In this document: one piece after another, positions 8,321 to 15,325 of the stretch | Layout: every line of letters starts with the position of its first letter | Numbering within the stretch: the first letter of the stretch is position 1 | Source: Microbacterium hatanonis | GTDB taxonomy: Bacteria > Actinomycetota > Actinomycetes > Actinomycetales > Microbacteriaceae | Length of the DNA stretch: 64,000 bases | Reading direction: 5' to 3' | NCBI RefSeq assembly: GCF_008017415.1 | Contig: NZ_VRSV01000001.1 | Coordinates: 620,001 to 684,000, forward strand | The notes under the pieces: model-generated | What the model was told of the DNA's origin: nothing | The model's database searches: none | What the model saw: only the letters and a program-made list of their open reading frames with translations | Made by a program: the position numbers and the translations under genes

Positions 8321-8545
8321 TCAGACGACGCCGACGAAGGAGTCGCGACGCAACTGCGCGTGGGTGGCGTGGAACTTTCCATCCGGTGTCCACCACGCTT
8401 CGTGCCCGGCGGCGTCGGGCTCGTTCTCCACGACGACCGGCCAGTGCTTCGTGATGTTCTTCACGTAGTAGCGGATCTCGCCGCCGATCGTGCGCTTCTC
8501 GAGGTTGTCGGACTTCTCGAGCTGTTCCTGGGTCGGATCTTCCAT
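8321..8545 (-). CDS. Small hypothetical protein
   Basis: A 74-residue protein with a charged N terminus (MEDPTQEQLEKSDNLEKR) and a compact aromatic core (GGEIRYYVKNITKHWPVVVE, HEAWWTPDG, LRRDSFVGVV). The core looks folded rather than random, and TAACAT sits 6 bases before the ATG, both supporting a real gene. No family is recognised; no membrane segment or signal peptide. Confidence 0.65.
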   Translation of the reverse strand: MEDPTQEQLEKSDNLEKRTIGGEIRYYVKNITKHWPVVVENEPDAAGHEAWWTPDGKFHATHAQLRRDSFVGVV

Positions 8546-8551
8546 GCCGAG

Positions 8552-8557
8552 ATGTTA
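8552..8557 (-). promoter_or_regulatory. Putative -10 box (TAACAT)
   Basis: TANNNT box 6 bases before the ATG at 8545; leaderless arrangement. Confidence 0.45.
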
Positions 8558-8652
8558 TCGGCGGAGGATCGGCTGACAACGGGGCGGATGCTGGGCGGGG
8601 CTGACGGGACGGGCTCGGCGCGTCGCATCGGCTGGTGCGAAAGAATGCACTC

Positions 8653-9159
8653 ATGACCTCGCCCTCGCTCGACGCCCTCCTCGACCGCATCTCAGAGAGC
8701 GGACTGCTCGACGAACCCGTCGCCGACAACGGCATCGTGCGCGGCCGGGCGAGCCTCGACGCCGCCGGCTTGGAAGTGACGGTGAACGTCGACCCCGAGC
8801 TCGAGGAGGAGGATGAGGGCGACAGCGACTCCCCGGATCTCGACGCGCTGATCGGCGGGGTCACCCGCACCCTGGCCATGAGCGAGACCCAGTGGCGCGC
8901 GGTGATCGACGCGATCGCCGACGAGATCGGCGAGGCCGTCGCCGATGACGCGGTCGCCGAGCAGGTCGATCTGCGCGACGACCTCGAGGCCACCTCGGTC
9001 GTCGTCTTCGCCGATGCGGTGCTCCTGCGTTTCACGGCGCGGCGTCAGTTCCCCGACTCGCGCATCCTGGTTCAGCTCGACAGCGACCTCGAGGTCGAGA
9101 CCGTCGAGGTCGAGGAGGACGCCGCCGAGCTCGACGATCTGGCCGACACCGACGAGTAG
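8653..9159 (+). CDS. Acidic hypothetical protein
   Basis: A 168-residue acidic protein beginning MTSPSLDALLDRISESGLLD. An internal linker of Glu/Asp (LEEEDEGDSDSPDLDAL) separates two predicted helical or beta segments, and the C-terminal strand region (DSRILVQLDSDLEVETVEVEE) ends in an acidic tail. A GTG at 8635 would add six residues. No family recognised and no export signal. It ends 8 bases before the nitronate monooxygenase gene, so the two are probably co-transcribed. Confidence 0.7.
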   Translation: MTSPSLDALLDRISESGLLDEPVADNGIVRGRASLDAAGLEVTVNVDPELEEEDEGDSDSPDLDALIGGVTRTLAMSETQWRAVIDAIADEIGEAVADDAVAEQVDLRDDLEATSVVVFADAVLLRFTARRQFPDSRILVQLDSDLEVETVEVEEDAAELDDLADTDE

Positions 9160-9167
9160 CCGGCCCC

Positions 9168-10178
9168 GTGGTGGAGCAGCTTCCGATCGTCGCGGCACCG
9201 ATGGCGGGTGGCCCGTCCACTCCGGAGTTGGCGGTGGCCGTTGCGGAGGCGGGAGGCATGCCGTTCCTCGCCGGGGGCTACAAGACCCCTGACGCCCTCG
9301 CGTCCGAGATCGCCCGGGTGCGGGGAAGCGGGCACCGGTTCGGTGTGAACCTCTTCGTGCCCGGCGACTCCCGTGTCGAGGTCACCGCGTTCGCCGCATA
9401 CGCGGAGGATCTCCGCGGCGATGCGGAGGTGTACGGGCTCTCACTCGACCCGGTACCCGTCGTGGACGACGACGGCTGGTCCTCGAAACTCGACCTGCTG
9501 CTCGCCGAGCCCGTGCCGGTGGTCTCCTTCACCTTCGGGCTTCCCGCTGCATCCGACATCGCCGCGCTGCGTCGGGCCGGGACCACGGTGTGGTGTTCGG
9601 TCACGACCGCGGCCGAAGCGGTGCTCGCCGAACGGGCGGGTGTCGACGGACTCGTCGTGCAGGGATCGGACGCCGGTGGCCACAGCGCCACCTTCGACCC
9701 GGCTGGTCCGAGCCGCTCCACCGACACGGCAGCGCTCGTGCGCAGCATCCGCACCGTCTCGGTGTTGCCTCTCGTCGCGGCCGGCGGGGTGGACGGGCCC
9801 GTCGCGGTTCGACGACTGCTCGACGCCGGGGCCGAGCGGGTCGCCGTCGGCACGCTGCTGCTGCGCACCGACGAGGCGGGCACGTCGACAGCGCACCGCG
9901 CAGCGCTCGCCGATCCGGCGTTCACAGAGACCGCGATCACGAGGGTCTTCACCGGCCGCCCGGCCCGGGCGCTGCGCAACGGATTCATCGACCGTCACGA
10001 GCGTCACGCGATCGATGCCTACCCGGCGGTGCATCACCTGACGAGAGGCCTGCGGCAGGCCGCCGCGGCCGCGGGCGATACCGACCGGTTGCACCTCTGG
10101 GCCGGCACCGGGTGGCGGAAAGCCCCCACCGGGCGGGCGGGCGACGTGATCTCGTGGCTCGCCGGTCGCGGCGAGTGA
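9168..10178 (+). CDS. Nitronate monooxygenase (2-nitropropane dioxygenase family)
   Basis: An FMN-dependent TIM-barrel enzyme that oxidises alkyl nitronates such as propionate 3-nitronate. The N terminus (LPIVAAPMAGGPSTPELAVA) and the VVQGSDAGGHSATF segment, whose His is the family's catalytic base, are diagnostic. LVAAGGVDGP and VAVGTLLLRTDEAG form the phosphate-binding end of the barrel. At 336 residues it is full length. Two adjacent GTG codons (9168, 9171) could each start it. Members of this family are often detoxifiers; no nitro-compound pathway genes are adjacent. Confidence 0.88.
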   Translation: MVEQLPIVAAPMAGGPSTPELAVAVAEAGGMPFLAGGYKTPDALASEIARVRGSGHRFGVNLFVPGDSRVEVTAFAAYAEDLRGDAEVYGLSLDPVPVVDDDGWSSKLDLLLAEPVPVVSFTFGLPAASDIAALRRAGTTVWCSVTTAAEAVLAERAGVDGLVVQGSDAGGHSATFDPAGPSRSTDTAALVRSIRTVSVLPLVAAGGVDGPVAVRRLLDAGAERVAVGTLLLRTDEAGTSTAHRAALADPAFTETAITRVFTGRPARALRNGFIDRHERHAIDAYPAVHHLTRGLRQAAAAAGDTDRLHLWAGTGWRKAPTGRAGDVISWLAGRGE

Positions 10179-10212
10179 CGTTCGTCGGAACCTCTTCGCC
10201 TTGAGGGTCCGG

Positions 10213-10404
10213 TCAGAGCTGTTCCAGGAACGCCGTACCGAACACCAGCGCGGCGGCGGCGAGCATCAGCGCCCCCGCAGTGGCGACGATACCCAGGATC
10301 ACGATGTTGCCCGCAATGGCGAGGATTCCCGCGCACCAGCGCGGCATCTCGCGGGCGTGGGCGGATCGCTTGTGCAGCAGCGGGTTCGGAGCGGTGAGGG
10401 CCAT
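10213..10404 (-). CDS. Small membrane protein, function unknown
   Basis: A 63-residue protein with a basic N terminus (NPLLHKRSAHAREMPR) followed by about 40 mostly hydrophobic residues (GILAIAGNIVILGIVATAG and LMLAAAALVFGTAFL), likely two short membrane helices. A TAGCGT box lies 7 bases before the ATG, which raises confidence that it is expressed. No family recognised. Confidence 0.55.
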   Translation of the reverse strand: MALTAPNPLLHKRSAHAREMPRWCAGILAIAGNIVILGIVATAGALMLAAAALVFGTAFLEQL

Positions 10405-10411
10405 GTCTTCG

Positions 10412-10417
10412 ACGCTA
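10412..10417 (-). promoter_or_regulatory. Putative -10 box (TAGCGT)
   Basis: TANNNT box 7 bases before the ATG at 10404. Confidence 0.4.
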
Positions 10418-10563
10418 CGGAGACGCCCGCCGCGGGGCGTCGGCCCGGAGTATCAGCGGCATCCGCCGCAAGGATGATCTTCGGTGGTCGCCGGTGGACG
10501 CAGATCGATCGTGTGCCGCGGATAGCATCCACGTCGGGGCGCAATGAGGGAAGGGACGAGCCG

Positions 10564-10773
10564 ATGACGATCGAGCCGGGCATCTACGAGCACTTCAAGG
10601 GTCGTCGCTACGAAGTGGTCGGCGTCGGGGCGCACAGCGAGACCGAGGAGCCGTTCGTGTTCTACCGAGCGCTCTACGGGGACTACGGCTTCTGGGTGCG
10701 ACCCGCCGCCATGTTCACCGAGGCGGTCGAGCGCGACGGATACGTCGGGCCGCGGTTCTTCCGCGTCGCCTGA
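10564..10773 (+). CDS. DUF1653 domain protein
   Basis: A 69-residue single-domain protein with the DUF1653 pattern: GIYEHFKGRRYEVVGVGAHS, ETEEPFVFYRALY, GDYGFWVRPAAMFTE, ending GPRFFRV. The domain is a small beta-rich module found alone or fused to other enzymes; its function is unknown. The ATG follows GAGGGAAGGGACGAG, a strong ribosome site. It is flanked by genes of unrelated type and looks monocistronic. Confidence 0.88.
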   Translation: MTIEPGIYEHFKGRRYEVVGVGAHSETEEPFVFYRALYGDYGFWVRPAAMFTEAVERDGYVGPRFFRVA

Positions 10774-10878
10774 CGTTGCCGGAACGGCGTCCGGACCGAT
10801 CGATGGTCGGCGGCACGTGAGCTCACTTTTGATTTCGTGACCTGGGGAAACGGCCGGCGGGATGTCGGTGGTCTCTGC

Positions 10879-10884
10879 GATAAT
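10879..10884 (+). promoter_or_regulatory. Putative -10 box (GATAAT) of the DUF222/HNH gene
   Basis: GATAAT ends 7 bases before the ATG at 10892, so the message would be leaderless; this favours that ATG over the in-frame ATG at 10862. Confidence 0.5.
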
Positions 10885-10891
10885 CGAACAT

Positions 10892-12313
10892 ATGAACGAT
10901 ACGATCGACGCCCTCCGCGACCTCGCGTCGCAGCTGGGCGGGGTCGTGTCCGGAGCGCTCGACGCCGCGGCCCTGCGGGGGTGGTCCGACGACGAGGTGA
11001 TGGCGGTGATGGATGCTGCGGCAGCCCTGTGCCGACGGGCGGAGGCGGTGATCGTCGAGGCCGCCGGTGAGGTTCAGAACAGATCCGACTCCCCGGTCGC
11101 GGCCGAGCGCATGACGACGAGGTTCGGCTGTCGCAACGCTCGTGAGTTCGTGCAACGCGTGACGCGAGTCTCGGGGCGGACGGCCGGCGACTATGTGCGC
11201 GCCGGTGTCGCGGCCGCTCCCACCCTCTCCGTGCTCACCGGTGAGGTGCTGCCCGCGCGGTACCCGGCTATACGCGCTGCCCTGGTGGACGGTGCCGTGG
11301 GCGTGGACGCGGTCGTCGCCGTGGCGCAGACCCTCGACGCCGCGACGATCGACTCACACGAGGCGCGGCTCGCAGCGGATGCCGAGCTGGCGGCAGCGGC
11401 TCGCGGTGGCGGAGCGGGCGGGGGCGGGCTGCCCTCGGCCGACGAGCTGAGGTTGCAGGCGCAGGTGTGGGCTGCCTACCTCGACCCCGACGGTGCCGAG
11501 CCCCGCGACGAGGCGGCACAGCGCAAGCGCGGTGTGACCCTCGGGAGGTGTCGCAACGGGCTCGTGCCGCTGCGAGGCGACCTCCTGCCCGATGTCGCCG
11601 CGCAGCTGAAGCGGGCGATCGACGCGATCGTCCACCCGTGCGCCGGCCGCGTGCAGTTCGCCGACGCCGACCACGACGGGGCTGAGGGCGGGGAGGCGGA
11701 GTTCCCGCCCGATCCGCGAACGTACGCGCAGAAGAACCACGACGCGTTGGCGACGATCGTGACGGTCGCGGCCCGTTCCGGTGAACTCCCCACGATCGGC
11801 GGCGCCGCCCCCACCCTCGTCGTGTCGGTGCGAGCCGACGACCTGGCCACCGGTGAGGGGGTGGGGCACATCGACGGGATCGAGGAACCCGTCCCGATGA
11901 GCGTTGTGCGCCACGTCGGATGCAACGGCGGCATCTACCGCACCACGCTCGCACGCAACGGCCGCATCGAACGGGTCGAGGTCATCGACCGCGTCTTCAA
12001 TGCCCACCAACGCCGTGCGATCACCCTCCGGGACGGCGGATGCATCATCCCCGGCTGCGACGTACCGGCCGCGTGGTGCGAGATCCACCACGTTCACGAA
12101 CACGCCCGCGGCGGACCCACCAGCACCGACAACGGAGTGCTGCTCTGCTGGCATCACCACCGCACCCTCGATACCAACGGCTGGCACATCCTCATGCGCG
12201 GCGGCATCCCCGAGGTGCGCGGTCCGAGTTGGTGGGATCCCGCGGGCACGTGGCGCTCGACCACGAAATCTCCCACTCGAATACGCGATCAGTTCCTCGC
12301 GCTCCGCCGTTGA
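10892..12313 (+). CDS. DUF222 and HNH endonuclease domain protein (13E12 repeat type)
   Basis: A 473-residue protein of a family present in many copies in actinobacteria. The N-terminal two thirds (helical DUF222: LASQLGGVVSGALDAAALRG, ARRAEAVIVEA-like helix, RVTRVSGRTAGDYVRAG) precede an HNH nuclease motif: CIIPGCDVPAAWCEIHH, then HHVHEHARGGPTSTDNG and LLCWHHHRTL, with two CxxC-like cysteines and the HNH histidines intact. It may cut DNA, but the biological role of the family is unknown, and it is not shown to be mobile. A start at 10862 would give 483 residues; the promoter position argues for 10892. Confidence 0.9.
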   Translation: MNDTIDALRDLASQLGGVVSGALDAAALRGWSDDEVMAVMDAAAALCRRAEAVIVEAAGEVQNRSDSPVAAERMTTRFGCRNAREFVQRVTRVSGRTAGDYVRAGVAAAPTLSVLTGEVLPARYPAIRAALVDGAVGVDAVVAVAQTLDAATIDSHEARLAADAELAAAARGGGAGGGGLPSADELRLQAQVWAAYLDPDGAEPRDEAAQRKRGVTLGRCRNGLVPLRGDLLPDVAAQLKRAIDAIVHPCAGRVQFADADHDGAEGGEAEFPPDPRTYAQKNHDALATIVTVAARSGELPTIGGAAPTLVVSVRADDLATGEGVGHIDGIEEPVPMSVVRHVGCNGGIYRTTLARNGRIERVEVIDRVFNAHQRRAITLRDGGCIIPGCDVPAAWCEIHHVHEHARGGPTSTDNGVLLCWHHHRTLDTNGWHILMRGGIPEVRGPSWWDPAGTWRSTTKSPTRIRDQFLALRR

Positions 12314-12362
12314 CCGATGCCCGCGTGCACCGACACCCGAAGCCTCGCCGGTTGACGTCTGG

Positions 12363-12635
12363 CTAAGGGCGCCTGCGCGCCGCGCGGATCAGGAGACCGA
12401 TCGCGCCGGCGGCGATGACGACGAGCGCCGCTGCCCACGGCCACACGCTGATCGGCCACCCGGCCAGCGTCTGCGGACCGATCGTGCCGCACACGCTCTT
12501 CGCGGGGTCGGAAGAGTCGTTGCAATACCCTCCGGTGATCATCGGAGCCAGCAGGAGAGTCGCGATGATCGCCGCGATCACCGCACCGACGATGATCACA
12601 GCGGGGCGCTCAGCGCGAGGGAGGGGCTCGTCCAC
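12363..12635 (-). CDS. Small two-helix membrane protein
   Basis: A 90-residue protein starting at GTG 12635. The first membrane helix (AVIIVGAVIAAIIATLLLAP) is followed by an extracytoplasmic loop with two cysteines (GGYCNDSSDPAKSVCGTIG, possible disulfide) and a second helix (AAALVVIAAGAIGLLIRAAR) with a basic end. TACGAT 6 bases upstream supports this start within a much longer open frame. Function unknown. Confidence 0.65.
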   Translation of the reverse strand: MDEPLPRAERPAVIIVGAVIAAIIATLLLAPMITGGYCNDSSDPAKSVCGTIGPQTLAGWPISVWPWAAALVVIAAGAIGLLIRAARRRP

Positions 12636-12641
12636 GCCTCG

Positions 12642-12647
12642 ATCGTA
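12642..12647 (-). promoter_or_regulatory. Putative -10 box (TACGAT)
   Basis: TANNNT box 6 bases before the GTG at 12635. Confidence 0.4.
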
Positions 12648-12658
12648 GGCTCCCAGGG

Positions 12659-12686
12659 TTGCGCGACGCCCGGGCGTGTCGCTATC
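12659..12686 (+). promoter_or_regulatory. Putative promoter of the rtcB leader
   Basis: TTGCGA (12659-12664) and TATCGT (12681-12686) are 16 bases apart. Transcription would begin near 12693 and read the short frame at 12741, the hairpin at 12851 and then rtcB. Confidence 0.5.
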
Positions 12687-12740
12687 GTTGCGAAGCTGTG
12701 TCACCGACACGGCGCAAGGCAGGTCGAGAGGAACGACGAG

Positions 12741-12833
12741 ATGAACCCGCAGCGGGATCGTCAGTACGCGCCGGTTCTGGAACTCACGTTCCGGCACCGG
12801 TACGAGTCGTACCCTCCGGCGCCGGCCGTGTAG
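12741..12833 (+). CDS. Possible 30-residue leader peptide upstream of rtcB
   Basis: A 30-codon frame (MNPQRDRQYAPVLELTFR and onward, ending PAPAV) begins 9 to 12 bases after GAGAGGAACG, a fair ribosome site, and ends 18 bases before a terminator-like hairpin. The peptide is rich in Arg, Tyr and Pro. Within it, GGTACGA (12799-12805) and TCGTACC (12807-12813) form an inverted repeat. Promoter, ribosome site, short frame, hairpin and downstream gene are in the order of an attenuator, but the frame could be a free-standing small protein or chance. Confidence 0.45.
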   Translation: MNPQRDRQYAPVLELTFRHRYESYPPAPAV

Positions 12834-12850
12834 CAGCATCCGCTTCTTCC

Positions 12851-12888
12851 ACGCCCCGCACCGCACAGGTCCGGGGCGTTCTTTCTTC
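12851..12888 (+). terminator. Terminator-like hairpin upstream of rtcB
   Basis: ACGCCCC (12851-12857) pairs with GGGGCGT (12873-12879) around a 15-base loop and is followed directly by TCTTTCTT, the best T-rich tail of any hairpin in this window. It lies 87 bases before the rtcB start, so it could end transcription of the leader or control rtcB. Confidence 0.65.
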
Positions 12889-12974
12889 CGCAGCAGCGTC
12901 GAGAGCAACCCGCCGGGCCGTGCCGCCCCGCCACGCACTCGCGCGATATCGCGCATCGACGAAGGAAAGAAATC

Positions 12975-14144
12975 ATGGAAAGGCTCACGAACCGCTTGTT
13001 CTCGTGGGCGAGCCTGATCGACGAGAAGACCGTCGACCAGGCCCGCACCTCGGCGAGCATGCCGTTCATCTACCCCCACCTCGCGCTCATGCCCGACGCC
13101 CACCTCGGGCTCGGTGCGACCGTGGGGTCGGTCATCCCGACGCTCGGGGCCATCATGCCCGCGGCCGTCGGAGTGGACATCGGATGCGGCATGATCGCCG
13201 TGAAGACCCAGTTCACCCGCCCCGACCTGGACGGGCGCGATCTGGCCGAGCTGCGCGAGCAGATCGAGCGGTCGATCCCGCTGTCGGCGGGGCGCGACAA
13301 CCGCAAGATCGTCGCCACGGCCGAGCCGCGCGTGGCGGAGCTCGAAGCGCTCGCCGAGGCGGCCGGCTTCAACCCGGCCACCTACGCCAAGCACTGGCGC
13401 AACCAGCTCGGGTCGCTGGGCAGCGGCAACCACTTCATCGAAGTGTCGGTCGATGAGAGCGACACGGTGTGGATGTTCCTCCACTCGGGATCGCGGGGCG
13501 TGGGCAACAGGATCGCACAGCACCACATCAAGGTCGCGCAGCGGCTGGCGAAGCAGTGGTGGATCGATCTGCCGAACCCCGACCTCGCCTACCTCGTAGA
13601 AGGGTCGCCGGAGTTCGCGGCGTACATCCGGGAGCTCCGGTGGGCGCAGCGGTTCGCACTCCTCAACCGCGAGGAGATGATGGACCGCGTCGCGAACCAG
13701 CTCGGCCGCTTCCTCGGGGTCGCGGTCGAGGAGCAGGAGCGCATCAACTGCCACCACAACTTCACCGAGTCGGAGATGCACTTCGGCAAGCGCGTGTGGG
13801 TGTCTCGAAAGGGCGCGATCATGGCCGACCAGGGTCGCCCCGGGCTGATCCCCGGGTCGATGGGCACGGCGTCGTACGTGGTCGAGGGCAAGGGCAACCC
13901 GGTGGCGTTGAACTCCTCGCCGCACGGTGCGGGGCGCGAGTACTCGCGGTCGGCCGCGCGGAAGACCTTCACGCACGAGCAGCTGCGCGAGGCCATGGTC
14001 GGGATCGAATACCGCGACACCGACGCGTTCCTCGACGAGATCCCGGCGGCGTACAAGCCGATCGACCGGGTGATGGCGGATGCTGCCGACCTCGTGTCGG
14101 TGCGGCACACGCTGCGTCAGCTGGTGAACGTCAAGGGCGACTGA
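12975..14144 (+). CDS. rtcB: RNA-splicing ligase RtcB
   Basis: GTP- and Mn-dependent ligase that joins 2',3'-cyclic phosphate or 3'-phosphate RNA ends to 5'-OH ends, used in tRNA and rRNA repair. All family motifs are visible: MPDAHLGLGATVGSV, VGVDIGCGM with the metal Cys, LGSGNHFIE, HSGSRGVGN, CHHNFTES, SRKGAI, GSMGTASYVV and SPHGAGREYSR with the His that takes GMP. The 389 residues match short bacterial RtcB proteins. The ATG follows GAAGGAAAGAAATC. No archease or rtcA neighbour is present. Confidence 0.96.
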   Translation: MERLTNRLFSWASLIDEKTVDQARTSASMPFIYPHLALMPDAHLGLGATVGSVIPTLGAIMPAAVGVDIGCGMIAVKTQFTRPDLDGRDLAELREQIERSIPLSAGRDNRKIVATAEPRVAELEALAEAAGFNPATYAKHWRNQLGSLGSGNHFIEVSVDESDTVWMFLHSGSRGVGNRIAQHHIKVAQRLAKQWWIDLPNPDLAYLVEGSPEFAAYIRELRWAQRFALLNREEMMDRVANQLGRFLGVAVEEQERINCHHNFTESEMHFGKRVWVSRKGAIMADQGRPGLIPGSMGTASYVVEGKGNPVALNSSPHGAGREYSRSAARKTFTHEQLREAMVGIEYRDTDAFLDEIPAAYKPIDRVMADAADLVSVRHTLRQLVNVKGD

Positions 14145-14148
14145 CGTG

Positions 14149-14188
14149 AGGGGAGGGGCCGGGCGTGCTGCCCGGCTCCTCCTCTCCG
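14149..14188 (+). terminator. GC-rich hairpin after rtcB
   Basis: CCGGGC (14159-14164) and GCCCGG (14170-14175) form a perfect stem with a GTGCT loop, extended imperfectly by the G-rich and C-rich flanks (GAGGGGAGGGG against CTCCTCCTCTCC). It begins 4 bases after the rtcB stop and has no T-run; likely a transcript end. Confidence 0.5.
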
Positions 14189-14321
14189 CCGTCAGCGGCG
14201 TCCCCGCACGTGACACGTAATCGCACGGGCGATCGACGGGGCGTCCGAGATCGCGGGACCACTATGGCTGCGTTGGGCGTTCCTGCATGCTGTCTGGCCG
14301 CATCATCGGCCACCAGCGAGG

Positions 14322-15110
14322 CTAGCGGGTGGCGATTTCGGCGGTGATGTCGGCGGCGGCGTCGACCAGGAGCGCTCTGGCCCGGACGCGAGCGGCACGG
14401 TCGAGGCGGTAGACCGGGCCGGCGGCGCCGATGACGACGGGCTCGTCGTCGGGACGTTGGATGACTGCGGCAGCACCCCAGATCTGGTCGTCGATCTCCT
14501 CCATGCTCTCGGTGCTGCCTTCGGCTGCGATGGCGGCGAGAGCCTCGTCGGAGAGGAGAGGGAGGCGCTCGGGCGTAACCAGCGGCCGCGCTCTCGCGAG
14601 GTATCGTCGTCGCTCCCGGTCGGGCATGTAGGACAACAGCAGGCGCGGCATGCTGCCGGAGTGCAGCGACATGGCCTGCCCACGGTCGAACTGGAGGCGG
14701 ACGGACTCCAGGGACTCCACCCGATCGATGCAGAACGCGAAGTCGCCGACCCGTCGTGCGAGCAGCACCGTCTCGCCGATCTCGTCGCGCAGGCGCGTCA
14801 TGATCGGCAGCGCGACATCGACCAGCCCCGCGCGGGTGGCGAGGTAGGCGTCCACCAAGGAGGTCGCGCGCTCTGCCACCTGGTAAGTGCTGTCGTGGCC
14901 GAGCACGAGGAAGCCCTCCTCCTTGAGGAGACCGACGTATCGGTATGCCGTCGACATCGTCAGATCGAGTTCGGCGGCCAGTGCCGCGACCGACCAGGAG
15001 GGGCGCGTGCCGCTGAAGCACATGAGGAGCCGGAGCAGCTTCCGCCCCGTCTCGGCGCCGCTTGCGGATTTGCTCTTCGCCGGGGAAGCAGGTGCATCGG
15101 AAGCGGTCAT
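14322..15110 (-). CDS. IclR family transcriptional regulator
   Basis: A 262-residue regulator: an N-terminal winged helix-turn-helix (GRKLLRLLMCFSG, WSVAALAAELDLTMSTAYRYV, LKEEGFLV) and a C-terminal effector domain (PIMTRLRDEIGETVLLARR, FCIDRVESLESVRL, LHSGSMPRLLLSYMP, AAAVIQRPDDEPVVIGAAGP). Such proteins usually bind small acids or aromatics and control adjacent catabolic operons. It is divergent from the island operon starting at 15326, and strong inverted repeats lie in the shared 215-base intergenic region. TATGAT 6 bases before the ATG suggests a leaderless message. It is probably the local regulator of the island. Confidence 0.92.
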   Translation of the reverse strand: MTASDAPASPAKSKSASGAETGRKLLRLLMCFSGTRPSWSVAALAAELDLTMSTAYRYVGLLKEEGFLVLGHDSTYQVAERATSLVDAYLATRAGLVDVALPIMTRLRDEIGETVLLARRVGDFAFCIDRVESLESVRLQFDRGQAMSLHSGSMPRLLLSYMPDRERRRYLARARPLVTPERLPLLSDEALAAIAAEGSTESMEEIDDQIWGAAAVIQRPDDEPVVIGAAGPVYRLDRAARVRARALLVDAAADITAEIATR

Positions 15111-15116
15111 CCTTGC

Positions 15117-15122
15117 ATCATA
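15117..15122 (-). promoter_or_regulatory. Putative -10 box (TATGAT) of the iclR-type gene
   Basis: TATGAT, a near-consensus -10 box, ends 6 bases before the ATG at 15110; leaderless arrangement. Confidence 0.55.
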
Positions 15123-15140
15123 CGAGAAAGGCGTTCTCGT
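15122..15140. promoter_or_regulatory. Candidate autoregulatory operator
   Basis: ACGAGAA (15122-15128) and TTCTCGT (15134-15140) are a perfect inverted repeat with a 5-base spacer, touching the -10 box of the IclR-type gene. Its position would let a bound regulator block that promoter. Confidence 0.5.
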
Positions 15141-15236
15141 GCTCCGGTCGAGGGCGTCGGAGGTCGCCCCGCGTTTCGCGTCTGTTTCGACCCGGTGTTG
15201 ACGGGGTAAATGTCTTGCTCCTCCTCTGCGGGAGGT

Positions 15237-15266
15237 TTGACAGGGCTGCACGCCGGGACGTAGCGT
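15237..15266 (+). promoter_or_regulatory. Promoter of the island operon at 15326
   Basis: A consensus TTGACA (15237-15242) and TAGCGT (15261-15266) are 18 bases apart. Transcription should begin near 15273, giving a leader of about 53 bases that contains the inverted repeats at 15274-15308. Confidence 0.65.
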
Positions 15267-15273
15267 CATTCCC

Positions 15274-15308
15274 ACCAAATGGTTTTTGGTTCCCACAATA
15301 TGGAACCA
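15274..15308. promoter_or_regulatory. Overlapping inverted repeats, candidate IclR-type operator
   Basis: ACCAAA (15274-15279) faces TTTGGT (15285-15290) across 5 bases, and TGGTTCC (15287-15293) faces GGAACCA (15302-15308) across 8 bases. Both are perfect and lie at or just downstream of the predicted transcription start, where a bound repressor would block the operon. Confidence 0.55.
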
Positions 15309-15325
15309 GTCGGAGGATGATTCGT

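Noticed and set aside
10892..12313. HNH protein as a mobile intron or phage gene
   Set aside because: The DUF222 plus HNH layout is a widespread chromosomal actinobacterial family; no intron, phage or IS features surround it.
14145..14321. Left attachment site matching the tRNA-Arg 3' end
   Set aside because: I looked for the T-arm and acceptor words of the tRNA and found none there; no integrase is encoded in the window.
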